From assembly GCF_021596945.1 (NCBI RefSeq), contig NZ_CP063779.1, forward strand, positions 2,888,001-2,952,000: a stretch of 64,000 nt of DNA. Reading direction: 5' to 3'. Under the pieces are notes generated by a model. It searched no databases and was not told where the DNA came from. It was given only the letters and a program-made list of their open reading frames with translations. Source of the DNA: Mongoliitalea daihaiensis (lineage in GTDB: Bacteria > Bacteroidota > Bacteroidia > Cytophagales > Cyclobacteriaceae). Shown one piece after another: positions 9,467-18,733 of this stretch (within the stretch, counting starts at the first letter, position 1; each line of letters opens with the position of its first letter). The position numbers and the translations under genes are program-made.

Positions 9467-10834
9467 TCAATCCGCCCAATCCCCTGTATCAACGAGAGAC
9501 AAAACAATGTCATTAGCCGCTTTTTCCCCTGCCAATACAGCTCCCTCAATATATCCAAACCATCGCGTAGCTGCTTCTGTGCCCGCCCAATGAATATTTC
9601 CGGTCGTTTGTCTATAAGCGTCTTGGAAACCTGTCCATGCGCCTGTTGGATATAAACCTGCATAACAGCCTCTGGACCAAGCTTCATCTGTCATAGTGAA
9701 ATCTTCGTAGCGAATGGGGGTGGATGCTTCGGGTCCGAAGTAGGATACCAGTTGTTTTTCCATCGCTTTCTGTCGGTTCTCTTTCGAATGTTCAAAGTAT
9801 GCCCGACAGCGCTCGGCGATAGTAAAGCCTAGTATTATACCAATCGAACCATCCTTGGGAGAAGCATCGAAAAGTGTTTGAAAGGGTGAGTGTTCGTCGG
9901 CTAGGACTTGTCCGCTGAATCCTTTGTCTCTCCAAAATGGTTTCTTATACACCATAAAGCATTTGCCCACTTGCCCCATGGCAATTCGGTCTAGGACTTG
10001 TCTTTTATTAGCAGGAAGCATGGGACTGAAATCAATTTTTGCAGCGAGTGGTGGTGGGATTGCTAAAATTAGTTTTTTAGCCTGAAATGAGCTTTTTTCT
10101 GTAAATACAGTGACAAAGGAATCTGTTTGTTCAATTTTATGCACTGCATGAGAAAATAAGATTGAATCCTCAAATGCTTTGGCCATTCGCTCAGCTATGG
10201 TTCCCATACCACCTTGGATGCGATGCAGCTGTGCACCGTTTTGGATACTGATGAGGGTATTTAAATCAGTTCCTGAGCGAATATAAAACAGGGCATGGAG
10301 CAAGGAGACTTCGTTCATTTCCGCAGCAAAAACCGTTTCGCAAGCTAAGCGAATCACCTTTTTACAGGCTTGTGTTTTGCAATTTTGATGAATAAAGGCT
10401 TCCAAACTAATGCTGTCATATTCTTTTGCTTCTGGATGGGTCCAAGGACTAGAGGGATCTATGGAGGCAGCCATTTTTTCCATCTTTTTCATCAACCAAT
10501 CCAAATTGACTAATGAGATGATATCCATTTTGGGGATTAGGCCTGCGTAACTGCGGATTTTCTTGTTTAGGTCTAGTAAGTTTTTTCCCTCATCGTAAGT
10601 TTCGAAGTAGTCGACTCCATACTCTCGGCACAATTCATACATCCGATCTTGCGTAGGGCCTATCCATTGACCACCCAGATCCAGGTAAAAGCCATCTTCC
10701 CAGCGTTTGGTGTAGACTCTTCCTCCGATTCTATCCCGGGCTTCTAAAATTCGAAACGTTTTTCCTACTTCAAAAAGTTTTTTACCCGCAGCTATTCCAG
10801 AGAATCCTGCGCCGATGATAAGTACGTCTAGCAT
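9467..10834 (-). CDS. Flavin-containing amine oxidase
   Basis: The 455-residue enzyme has the dinucleotide-binding motif VLIIGAGFSGIAAG at the N terminus and EARDRIGGR shortly after. A C-terminal FAD-contact segment (WFGYIEGAVLAGEKAA) completes the signature of the monoamine oxidase/FAD-dependent family. No signal peptide is visible, so it is probably cytosolic. It is upstream of, and likely co-transcribed with, the nitrilase-family gene. An amine substrate is expected from the family but cannot be specified. Confidence 0.85.
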   Translation of the reverse strand: MLDVLIIGAGFSGIAAGKKLFEVGKTFRILEARDRIGGRVYTKRWEDGFYLDLGGQWIGPTQDRMYELCREYGVDYFETYDEGKNLLDLNKKIRSYAGLIPKMDIISLVNLDWLMKKMEKMAASIDPSSPWTHPEAKEYDSISLEAFIHQNCKTQACKKVIRLACETVFAAEMNEVSLLHALFYIRSGTDLNTLISIQNGAQLHRIQGGMGTIAERMAKAFEDSILFSHAVHKIEQTDSFVTVFTEKSSFQAKKLILAIPPPLAAKIDFSPMLPANKRQVLDRIAMGQVGKCFMVYKKPFWRDKGFSGQVLADEHSPFQTLFDASPKDGSIGIILGFTIAERCRAYFEHSKENRQKAMEKQLVSYFGPEASTPIRYEDFTMTDEAWSRGCYAGLYPTGAWTGFQDAYRQTTGNIHWAGTEAATRWFGYIEGAVLAGEKAANDIVLSLVDTGDWAD

Positions 10835-11085
10835 TGAAGTTCAAATGGGTTTATGTCCTGACAAATTCAGGAAAAAAATACTGGAAAGCAAGTGGGATAA
10901 GGGTAGTAATTCAGTGAAAAGTTGATGAAGTAAGTAGTTGATTGAGTGATTAGTGACATGGGGCCACTGCTGACAGTCAACTGTCCACGGTATCCTTGTC
11001 CCCTCATGAAATAGGTTGAATACTGTGGAGTATCATCAAAACAAGCAAATTAACAATGGAGGTGAGACAATCTTACCATCTCTTG

Positions 11086-11682
11086 TTAATCTTCTATGTT
11101 TTCCCTAGCAATTGCAATCAAGAAATCTTTAAATTCCTTTGTATCAAAGTTGCTCATACCTTCTTGGTAAAAGACGATTTCTCCTCTGGGACTGATGACC
11201 AATGTAGTAGGTATAGACTGGCTTTGTAATGCAGAATTTAAACCGTGACTGGCATGTACGACCGGGAAGGTGAACGATTTATCGTCAATGTATTTCAAGC
11301 TTTTATCAAACTCCTTATCCAATGCAATCATCAAGAATTCCAAGTTTTCTTCTTTGCTTACTTTTTCAAATAGACTTTGAATATGAGGCATTTCAGCTCT
11401 GCAAGGAGGGCACCAAGTAGCCCAAAGGTTGATAAAAACTGCTTTCCCTTCGTAATCCTCTAATCGTACAATCTGTCCAGAAGCATCAGTAAATACTCCA
11501 GCATAAGAAAATGGTTCCTTTTCTTTATTGACTAAGGTGACTTTTGGTTTTTTTATACCTGTAGCTAAGAGCAATGACTGAACTCCGCCCATGATCGGGG
11601 TAAGCAATCCAGTAAAATATAGGAAACCAAAAATGGCAGCCATAATTCCCCAACTCTTCAATTCTTTCTTCCAATCAATCAT
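11086..11682 (-). CDS. TlpA-like thiol-disulfide oxidoreductase (first paralogue)
   Basis: The 198-residue protein has an N-terminal membrane anchor (about residues 10-35) and a periplasmic thioredoxin fold with the redox pair in WATWCPPCRAEMP. The later cis-proline loop reads SIPTTLVI. It probably reduces or shuffles disulfides outside the inner membrane. It lies 105 nt downstream of a paralogue with the same architecture, and both carry the GIKKPK/GLKKPK linker, which indicates tandem duplication. Confidence 0.85.
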   Translation of the reverse strand: MIDWKKELKSWGIMAAIFGFLYFTGLLTPIMGGVQSLLLATGIKKPKVTLVNKEKEPFSYAGVFTDASGQIVRLEDYEGKAVFINLWATWCPPCRAEMPHIQSLFEKVSKEENLEFLMIALDKEFDKSLKYIDDKSFTFPVVHASHGLNSALQSQSIPTTLVISPRGEIVFYQEGMSNFDTKEFKDFLIAIARENIED

Positions 11683-11787
11683 ACGTGTTAATTTTGATGC
11701 AAATTATGGAAATAAGTGAATTTCATCTTGTGATAAAACTCACGATCGCTTCAGGGAAGTTGAATAAGAAGGTATTAGAATATGGTT

Positions 11788-12369
11788 TTAGTTGGAGGCA
11801 GTGAGTAGGATTTTTTCGAATTCTTCTGTTCCAAAATCATACTTGCCTTTTTGAAAAAACACAATTTGTCCCTTTGGATTGATTACGAGTGTAGTGGGAA
11901 GTGTGGATCCGTCAATCGATACGTTCAGCCCATCAACCGCATGTACCACGGGGAAACTATAGGATTTTTCTTGCATGTATTGAAGAGTTTTCTCAAACTT
12001 TTTATCTACTGAAATAGTCAAGAATGCAAGTTCATTGTTATCTCCGAATTTTTGATGAAGCGTATTGATAGCTGGTAACTCTTCCCTGCAATAAGGGCAC
12101 CAAGTGGCCCATACGTTAACAAAAAGAGTTTTTCCTTTATAATCTTCAAGAGCTACAGTTTCACCCAGCTGATTCACGAAATTCCCTTCATAGGAAAACT
12201 GTTCAGTTTCCTCACTGATCAAAATAGCTTTTGGTTTTTTCAATCCGGTATTCAACAGAATGGTGTTGAGGCTTTTCTTAATTGGTTTTTTTAGTCCAAT
12301 AATGGATATGATGGGAACCAATGCAAGCAATACGATTGCAAAAATCAACAGTTTTTTCCAGTGTAGCAT
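11788..12369 (-). CDS. TlpA-like thiol-disulfide oxidoreductase (second paralogue)
   Basis: The 193-residue protein is a paralogue of its downstream neighbour: an N-terminal membrane segment, then a thioredoxin domain with WATWCPYCREELP and the cis-proline loop TLPTTLVI. The active site CPYC differs from CPPC in the other copy, so redox potentials may differ. It is divergently arranged with the beta-barrel gene at 12574 across a 204-bp promoter region. Confidence 0.85.
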   Translation of the reverse strand: MLHWKKLLIFAIVLLALVPIISIIGLKKPIKKSLNTILLNTGLKKPKAILISEETEQFSYEGNFVNQLGETVALEDYKGKTLFVNVWATWCPYCREELPAINTLHQKFGDNNELAFLTISVDKKFEKTLQYMQEKSYSFPVVHAVDGLNVSIDGSTLPTTLVINPKGQIVFFQKGKYDFGTEEFEKILLTASN

Positions 12370-12450
12370 GGCCGTTTACTTTTGACAAAAATATAAAAAA
12401 CTGGGTGGATTTTTTAATTTTTAGTAATTGTGTTTAAGTCAATGAATTTT

Positions 12451-12484
12451 TTGTTTTTTTGAAAAGACATTCTTCTTAGCTTTG
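12451..12484 (+). promoter_or_regulatory. Bacteroidota-type promoter candidate
   Basis: TTG at 12451-12453, a 23-nt spacer and TAGCTTTG at 12477-12484 fit the TTG-N17-23-TAnnTTTG consensus of this phylum. It would start transcription about 85 nt before the beta-barrel gene. Confidence 0.45.
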
Positions 12485-12573
12485 TTTAATAATCTTCTTT
12501 AAAAGACTGTTTTATTGAAACAAGATTTTAAATTGATTTATAATTCAATATCTTATTTTAACTCATTGGTGTT

Positions 12574-13191
12574 ATGAAAAAACAACTATTACTATTCGGG
12601 ATACTTTTTTTCCTATTGGTAGAAAGTAAGTCACAAAATCTAGAAATCACCCCATTTACTGGTTACACGTTTAATCACAGTTTACCAATCGTTGGTGGCA
12701 GAGCCACACTTGGTGGTGGGCAGGCTTGGGGAGGGATGCTCGGTTTTCAGTTGAATGATTTTACTGAAATAGAGGTGTTATACAGTTGGCAAGGTGGTAC
12801 AAGTACAGCCAGGTCTACGGCCATTCAATCCAATGTCAATACCCAAACGAATGCAAATTATATCATGATTGGAGGGAATCGTTTGTTCCCAGTTAGTTCT
12901 CAAATGGCTTTGTTTTCGGGTTTGAAGGCCGGTGCGGGTATTCTAGCATTTCCAAATGGAGATTTTGGTGATATTTCGAGATTTTCAGTGGGGATCAATG
13001 GAGGAATGAAGTATTTTGTTTCTGATAATATCGGACTTCGATTGCAAGCCAATTTGATGATGCCAATATCCAATGTAGGGGCGAATTTGTGGTGGAGTCC
13101 GGGAGCTGGAGCGCAGGTTGGTGTTGGTGGATGGTCTTCTGTTGTTCAGTTTGGATTTACAGGAGGCTTGATTTTTAGAATAGCCAAGTAA
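12574..13191 (+). CDS. Outer-membrane beta-barrel protein
   Basis: The 205-residue protein has a signal peptide (to about SKSQN, residue 22). Alternating, glycine-rich beta-strands then continue to a C-terminal strand ending FTGGLIFRIAK. That is the usual layout of small 8-strand porin-like or OmpX/OmpW-like barrels. No enzymatic motif is visible. It is a single-gene unit, bounded by a promoter candidate upstream and a strong terminator downstream. Confidence 0.65.
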   Translation: MKKQLLLFGILFFLLVESKSQNLEITPFTGYTFNHSLPIVGGRATLGGGQAWGGMLGFQLNDFTEIEVLYSWQGGTSTARSTAIQSNVNTQTNANYIMIGGNRLFPVSSQMALFSGLKAGAGILAFPNGDFGDISRFSVGINGGMKYFVSDNIGLRLQANLMMPISNVGANLWWSPGAGAQVGVGGWSSVVQFGFTGGLIFRIAK

Positions 13192-13216
13192 TTCTATTTC
13201 ACTTAACTTATTTCAT

Positions 13217-13257
13217 CCCCTTTGGATCTATTAAAATTCAAAGGGGACTTTTTTTTA
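13217..13257 (+). terminator. Rho-independent terminator
   Basis: CCCCTTTG pairs with CAAAGGGG around a 14-nt loop, followed closely by an uninterrupted run of T. It ends the beta-barrel gene. Confidence 0.85.
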
Positions 13258-13361
13258 CAGATAGTCAGAACCTTACTTGAATTGTAGGAGTAATTTCAAT
13301 ACGGATATTTTGAGAGACCCTAAGTCCTCCGTACTTTGCGGCCCGTTTGAAAATTAGACTT

Positions 13362-15608
13362 ATGAATACAAATCACTTTCTAAAAGTTGCTAACGAGCTT
13401 CAAATAAAAGTAAAGCAGGTTACCGATACCATTGAATTATTGGACGAAGGAGCGACTGTTCCTTTTATTTCCCGCTATAGAAAAGAGGTTACAGGAAGTT
13501 TGGATGAAGTGCAGGTGGCAGCTATCCGCGACCGCATGCAACAACTGCGCGAGTTGGATAAACGAAGAGAAGCCATTCTCAAGTCCATTCAAGAGCAAGG
13601 AAAGTTGACAGAAGATTTGGAGAAGAACATTCAGGCTGCCGAGACGATGGCAGTTTTGGAGGATTTGTATTTACCCTATAAGCCAAAAAGAAGAACCAAG
13701 GCAACAATAGCCAAAGAAAAAGGTCTGGAACCTTTAGCTGATGTGATTTTTATTCAGGATTCCATAGCCTTGGAGGCTGAAGCTTCAAAATACATTTCAG
13801 AAGAGAAAGAGGTAGCCTCTATGGAGGAAGCCTTACAAGGTGCACGAGATATTATTGCCGAGCGGGTGAATGAGCATGTAGAGCTGAGGAAAAAAATGCG
13901 GGATCTCTTTATCAATGAGGGGACATTTACCTGTAAAGTCATTCCAGGAAAAGAAGAGGAAGCTGCCAAATACAAGGATTATTTTGACTGGTCAGAGCCG
14001 ATTAAAACAGCTCCTTCGCATAGAGTCTTGGCCATGCGAAGAGGGGAGAAGGAATTGTTTTTGATGTTGGATTCCTGTCCTGATGAGTTTTCAGCGATTG
14101 CTTTGATGGAAGCGATGGTGTTAGAAAATGCTGCAAATTCATCAGTTGATCACGTGAGATTGGCTATTAAAGATTGCTATAAGCGTTTGATGAAGCCTTC
14201 TATGGAAACAGAAGTGCGATTGTATACCAAAAAGAAGGCGGATGAAGAGGCTATTAAGGTATTTGCCGAAAACTTGCGTCAGCTGCTTTTGGCAGCGCCT
14301 TTGGGAGAAAAATCAGTGATGGCCATCGATCCAGGGTTCCGAACAGGCTGTAAAACAGTTTGCCTAGGTCCACAAGGGCAAGTGTTGAGTTATGATGCGA
14401 TTTTCCCGAATGAGCCCCAGCGAAAACTAGCTGAGGCAGGTGCTACGGTGAGGCATTTAGTTGAGAAATTTAAAATTGAGGCTATTGCCATTGGAAATGG
14501 TACAGCAAGCAGGGAGACGGAAGCTTTTGTAAAATCATTAGGACTGCCTAAGCATGTTATTGTGACGATGGTTAATGAAAGTGGAGCTTCCATTTATTCT
14601 GCTTCGGACGTGGCACGAGAGGAATTCCCAGATTTTGATTTGACTGTTAGAGGAGCTGTGTCTATTGGGAGAAGATTGATGGACCCTTTGGCTGAGTTGG
14701 TGAAGATTGATGCAAAATCTATAGGGGTAGGTCAGTATCAGCATGACGTAGATCAATCTGCTTTAAAAAACTCCTTGGACGATACGGTGATGAGTTGTGT
14801 GAATGGAGTAGGAGTGGAAGTAAATACGGCTTCTAAGCAGTTGTTGACGTATGTTTCTGGTTTAGGATCTGTTTTGGCACAAAACATTGTAAATTATAGG
14901 AATGAAAATGGTCCATTTAAGAGTCGAAGTGAAATAAAAAAGGTACCTCGTTTGGGAGACAAGGCATTTGAACAGGCTGCCGGGTTTTTGAGAATACGGA
15001 ATGCCAAAAATCCCTTAGATGCATCTGCGGTTCACCCGGAGCGGTATGCCTTGGTAGAGCAAATGGCGGCTGATTTAGGTGTGAAAGTAGTAGATTTGAT
15101 GGCGTCGGAGGAAATCCGTTCCAAAATAAATTTAAAAAATTATGTATCTGATAATGTAGGTTTGCCGACTTTGCAGGATATTTTGGAGGAATTATCCAAG
15201 CCGGGTAGAGACCCTAGAGAGACTTTTGAGGTATTTAATTTTCAAGAGGGTGTCAATGAAATTACGGATCTGAAAGTAGGAATGAAGTTACCAGGTATTG
15301 TTACCAATATCACGAAATTTGGAGCATTTGTAGATATAGGGGTTCATCAAGATGGACTTGTTCATTTAAGTCATTTGGCAGACCGCTTTATCAAAGATCC
15401 AACAGAAGTGGTAAGTGTCAGCCAAAAGGTAGAGGTGACGGTGATGGAGGTGGATAAAGCTAGAAAAAGAATTGGTTTGAGTATGAAATCGGATCCTTTT
15501 GGAGAACGAGGTAAACCCAGTCAAAAGTCACAGCCAAAGAAGGAAAAAGTAGAAGAGGCGGGAGATTTCGCTTCTAAATTGGCGCTTCTTAAAGGGAAGT
15601 TTAGATAA
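13362..15608 (+). CDS. tex: Tex-family RNA-binding transcription accessory protein
   Basis: The start is set at the ATG at 13362; the upstream in-frame TTG is less likely. The 748-residue protein shows the Tex domain order. An N-terminal helical region is followed by a YqgF/RNase-H-like domain (SVMAIDPGFRTGCKTV), helix-hairpin-helix motifs (GLGSVLAQNIVNYRNENG), and a C-terminal S1 RNA-binding domain (ITKFGAFVDIGVHQDGLVHL), then a Lys-rich tail. Tex is a cytosolic nucleic-acid-binding factor that affects transcription. It is a monocistronic unit with its own terminator. Confidence 0.95.
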   Translation: MNTNHFLKVANELQIKVKQVTDTIELLDEGATVPFISRYRKEVTGSLDEVQVAAIRDRMQQLRELDKRREAILKSIQEQGKLTEDLEKNIQAAETMAVLEDLYLPYKPKRRTKATIAKEKGLEPLADVIFIQDSIALEAEASKYISEEKEVASMEEALQGARDIIAERVNEHVELRKKMRDLFINEGTFTCKVIPGKEEEAAKYKDYFDWSEPIKTAPSHRVLAMRRGEKELFLMLDSCPDEFSAIALMEAMVLENAANSSVDHVRLAIKDCYKRLMKPSMETEVRLYTKKKADEEAIKVFAENLRQLLLAAPLGEKSVMAIDPGFRTGCKTVCLGPQGQVLSYDAIFPNEPQRKLAEAGATVRHLVEKFKIEAIAIGNGTASRETEAFVKSLGLPKHVIVTMVNESGASIYSASDVAREEFPDFDLTVRGAVSIGRRLMDPLAELVKIDAKSIGVGQYQHDVDQSALKNSLDDTVMSCVNGVGVEVNTASKQLLTYVSGLGSVLAQNIVNYRNENGPFKSRSEIKKVPRLGDKAFEQAAGFLRIRNAKNPLDASAVHPERYALVEQMAADLGVKVVDLMASEEIRSKINLKNYVSDNVGLPTLQDILEELSKPGRDPRETFEVFNFQEGVNEITDLKVGMKLPGIVTNITKFGAFVDIGVHQDGLVHLSHLADRFIKDPTEVVSVSQKVEVTVMEVDKARKRIGLSMKSDPFGERGKPSQKSQPKKEKVEEAGDFASKLALLKGKFR

Positions 15609-15660
15609 TCTCTACTTTTGCTGATTTTAATTTTCCCTAATACACATTAAGTAATTGATA

Positions 15661-15704
15661 GTCTGTTGATTTATCCGGAAAGGGGAAGTCAGCAGACTTT
15701 TTTA
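15661..15704 (+). terminator. Rho-independent terminator
   Basis: GTCTGTTGA pairs with TCAGCAGAC (one G-T pair), followed by TTTTTT. It lies 53 nt after the tex stop. Confidence 0.75.
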
Positions 15705-15798
15705 TTTTTCTCCTAGATGGCTAAGGAAGTTTTTGGATATCAATTTTTTATTTTTTAAATAAATGATTTAATTTTAATAACGAAAACCCTTTTTAGTT

Positions 15799-17826
15799 AT
15801 GAAAAATTCTGTCGTTTTCTTGATTTGCCTTTTTTTATGGGTTTCTAATCCTGATCAACTTGTTGCCCAGCAGGCATTAATTGATAGCCTTCAGAATATT
15901 ATCAGTAAAAACAACCAAGATACCTTGCATCTTAAAGCATTAGTAAATTTGGGTATAGCACTAGAACGTACAAATCTCCAACAGTCCAAAGCCAATTTTC
16001 TTGCAGCTTTGGCTATGAAAAATAATCCTGATTTTAATAGACTGAAAGCTACAGCTGCTATTAGGTTAGCAGGGAACTATTCAGCAACAGGTAGTTTGGA
16101 TTCTGCTAATTATTATTTTGAAAAAGCAGAGTCAATAATCAAGTCATATCCAAGTGATCACAAGCTTGCATATAACCTTTATAGTGGTTTAGGAATTCAT
16201 TTTAATAGAATTGGAAAGGCTGATTTAGCATTGGACAATTACAAAAAAGCTTCTGTACTTGACCCGTCATTGATTGGTCTTGATAATGTGGCAGGTCTTT
16301 ACATTAATATGGCCAATGTTTATCAAAGTTTGGATGATCAAAAATTAAGGGTGGAGTCAGCGTACAAGGCATTAGAGATTTTTGAAAAAACTCAAAATAA
16401 GACTGGATTATCCTTTGTATATAACTTACTTGGAAGCATTAACTATCAGCTTAAAAATTATAGTGAATCAGAGAAGTATTTTCTGAGCTCTTTGGAGTAT
16501 AGAAAGTTGCTGAATGACAGAAGGGGAGAGGCAGTAGTTTTGTCAAACATTGGAAATATTTATACAGATAGAGGTTCTTACGATCAAGCCATCGAGTTTT
16601 TTATCCAGGCTAGCGAGATTAATGAGTCCTTGGGACTTAAAGATCAAAAGGGTATAGCATTGATCAATCTGGGTAAGACTTATGAAAAAATGGGGGATTA
16701 TCAAAAAGCTTTGGGTCAATTTAAAGAAGCGCAAAAGATTTTGAATGAGGCGGGGATATCCAAAATGGATGCATTATTACTAACAGATATTGGAAAAGTT
16801 CAAAGAATGCTCTCGATGGATCAAGAGTCCTATGCCAACCTATTGAAATCCTCTCAACTTGCTGAAAGTGAAAAGCAGTATTTTGATGCAATTACAGCCT
16901 TCAAAAACTTAAAGGAATATTATCAAGAAAAGGGGAGATATCAAGAAGCATTGATGGCACAGACCAAAGAATATACTTATCGAGATTCGGTAGGTATGGA
17001 AGCTTTACGTGCACAACTTAAAGAATTTGAGTCCAAGTATGCTTTGGATCTGAAAGAAAATGAAATTAATCTTTTAAAAGCCGAGAAAGAATTGGATAAA
17101 TTAGAATTGTCCAGACGTAAAGCCAATCAAAATTTGATTATGGCCATCTTTTTCTTTTTGATTCTTTTGGCGGGTATTTTAGTCAATAAATATCGTATCG
17201 TAGGCAAAACCAAGCGGCTGTTGGAGGTAGAACGCCTCCGTAATGCGATCGCAAGAGATTTACATGATGATTTGGGTAGCACCCTTTCCAGCATTCATAT
17301 ACTGTCCCAAATGGCCTTGCAAAGGGAAACGAATGGTAGCAATCCTGTTTTTTCAAAAATCAATACTCAAACTGCCACCATGATGGATAAGCTCAGTGAT
17401 ATTGTATGGTCTATTCATCCTGATAATGATAACCTCGATCAATTGTTAAGCAAAATGCAGGAATTTGCAGCTGAGATGTTAGAGCCCAAAGAAATCACCT
17501 ATGAATTTGAAGTCAGCGAAGGGGCGAAGGAAATCAAATTGGACCTAGAGAAACGAAGAAACTTGTTTTTAATATTCAAAGAGGCTTTAAATAATGCTGC
17601 CAAATACGCCGATAGCCAACATTTGGATATTCGCTTGACAGTACAAGGAGGAAAATTAAATCTGTTGATCAAAGATGATGGAAAAGGCTTCGATCAAACG
17701 TTGATAAAAAAAGGAAATGGGTTGTTCAATATGCAGCAAAGAGCACAAATGATGGGAGGGAATATGGTAATCGAAAGTTTTCCGGAAATGGGGACTTCTA
17801 TTCAACTTAGTGCTCCAATTGCTTAG
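15799..17826 (+). CDS. TPR-containing sensor histidine kinase (HisKA_3 type)
   Basis: The 675-residue protein has a signal peptide (to about LVAQQ), then about eight tetratricopeptide repeats in the periplasm. A coiled coil and one transmembrane helix near residues 444-466 (LIMAIFFFLILLAGILVNKY) lead into a cytoplasmic kinase core. The phosphoacceptor His is at about residue 489 in IARDLHDDLGS. The ATPase N box reads FKEALNNAAKY and the G box DDGKGFD. The partner regulator lies about 200 nt downstream. The signal sensed is unknown. Confidence 0.9.
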   Translation: MKNSVVFLICLFLWVSNPDQLVAQQALIDSLQNIISKNNQDTLHLKALVNLGIALERTNLQQSKANFLAALAMKNNPDFNRLKATAAIRLAGNYSATGSLDSANYYFEKAESIIKSYPSDHKLAYNLYSGLGIHFNRIGKADLALDNYKKASVLDPSLIGLDNVAGLYINMANVYQSLDDQKLRVESAYKALEIFEKTQNKTGLSFVYNLLGSINYQLKNYSESEKYFLSSLEYRKLLNDRRGEAVVLSNIGNIYTDRGSYDQAIEFFIQASEINESLGLKDQKGIALINLGKTYEKMGDYQKALGQFKEAQKILNEAGISKMDALLLTDIGKVQRMLSMDQESYANLLKSSQLAESEKQYFDAITAFKNLKEYYQEKGRYQEALMAQTKEYTYRDSVGMEALRAQLKEFESKYALDLKENEINLLKAEKELDKLELSRRKANQNLIMAIFFFLILLAGILVNKYRIVGKTKRLLEVERLRNAIARDLHDDLGSTLSSIHILSQMALQRETNGSNPVFSKINTQTATMMDKLSDIVWSIHPDNDNLDQLLSKMQEFAAEMLEPKEITYEFEVSEGAKEIKLDLEKRRNLFLIFKEALNNAAKYADSQHLDIRLTVQGGKLNLLIKDDGKGFDQTLIKKGNGLFNMQQRAQMMGGNMVIESFPEMGTSIQLSAPIA

Positions 17827-17871
17827 CTAGATATCACATGATTAGGGGATTTATTTTTTGAAAGCAAAATT

Positions 17872-17990
17872 GGATATTTAATGCTTAGAATTGATATTGA
17901 TGGATATTTTTTGATATTGAATAGATATTGCACTAGGATCAACTATGTTAATGACAATATCTATGCATATCCAATATCTACAAATATCTT
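17872..17990. repeat. Clustered GATATT/AATATC inverted repeats
   Basis: The gap between kinase and regulator contains repeated GATATTGATGGATATT-like units on the left and their reverse complements (CAATATCTATGCATATCC and CAATATCTACAAATATC) on the right. Together they make a long AT-rich imperfect hairpin. A similar direct unit occurs at about 22118-22148. It may be a dispersed intergenic repeat or a regulatory hairpin. Confidence 0.5.
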
Positions 17991-18023
17991 TTTTGAAACA
18001 CAAAAACTAATTTAGGGAAAGTA

Positions 18024-18650
18024 ATGATCAAAGTACTCTTATACGAAGATAATGACCTCCTCCGTGAAAGTATCAGTTGTATGCTTCAAATCATGGAGGG
18101 TATGGAATTGTTGGGGGCATTTGACCATGCCAATAATGTAGAGGCAGAAGTGAAAGTTCATCGTCCAGATTTGATATTGATGGATATTGATATGCCTGGA
18201 AGAAATGGAATAGATGCTACACGTCTGGTGAAAAAACTATTTCCCGAGGTTTATATTCTTATCATGACGGTATTTGATGATTCCGATAATGTACTCAATG
18301 CCATCAAAGTAGGTGCATCGGGGTATTTACTGAAAAAACATATAGCCAATCGGTTGTTTGATGCTGTGGAGGAAATCTTGGAAGGAGGAGCGCCAATGTC
18401 GCCTGCAGTGGCCAAGTTGGTTATTCAGTCTATGCAGCGGCCCCAGCAACTCACAGATTATGGGTTAACAGAGCGTGAAAAAGATATCTTGGTTTCTTTA
18501 AGCAAAGGGAATAGTTTTAAATTGATAGCGGCTGATTGTAAGATCAGTATCGATACCGTGCGCACACACATCAAGCGGATTTATGAAAAACTTCAGGTCC
18601 ATTGTCAAACGGAAGCTGTTTCTAAAGCTATTAATGAGGGGTTGGTTTAA
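18024..18650 (+). CDS. NarL/FixJ-family response regulator
   Basis: The 208-residue protein has a receiver domain with acidic pocket residues (YEDND), phosphoacceptor Asp54 in LILMDIDMPG and the conserved Lys in YLLKKH. A LuxR-type helix-turn-helix follows (LTEREKDILVSLSKG ... ISIDTVRTHIKRIYEKL). It is the expected output partner of the kinase just upstream. Target genes cannot be read from the sequence. Confidence 0.93.
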   Translation: MIKVLLYEDNDLLRESISCMLQIMEGMELLGAFDHANNVEAEVKVHRPDLILMDIDMPGRNGIDATRLVKKLFPEVYILIMTVFDDSDNVLNAIKVGASGYLLKKHIANRLFDAVEEILEGGAPMSPAVAKLVIQSMQRPQQLTDYGLTEREKDILVSLSKGNSFKLIAADCKISIDTVRTHIKRIYEKLQVHCQTEAVSKAINEGLV

Positions 18651-18733
18651 GCCTTTGGTTTCTATCTCAAATTCTTGGGTTGAATTTTTGGTCTTTTTCC
18701 TAGTTTGTCATTTATCTAAAATAAAAATCAATA

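Noticed and set aside
10960-11094. Possible small RNA or hairpin in the gap before the amine oxidase and at the tlpA end
   Set aside because: There are several partial inverted repeats (for example ATTAACAA against TTGTTAAT), but no consistent structure, promoter or T tract that would support a gene.
17827-17850. ATCACATGATTAGGGG as another composite-repeat head
   Set aside because: The match to the head stops after about 16 bases and nothing of the linker or hairpin follows.
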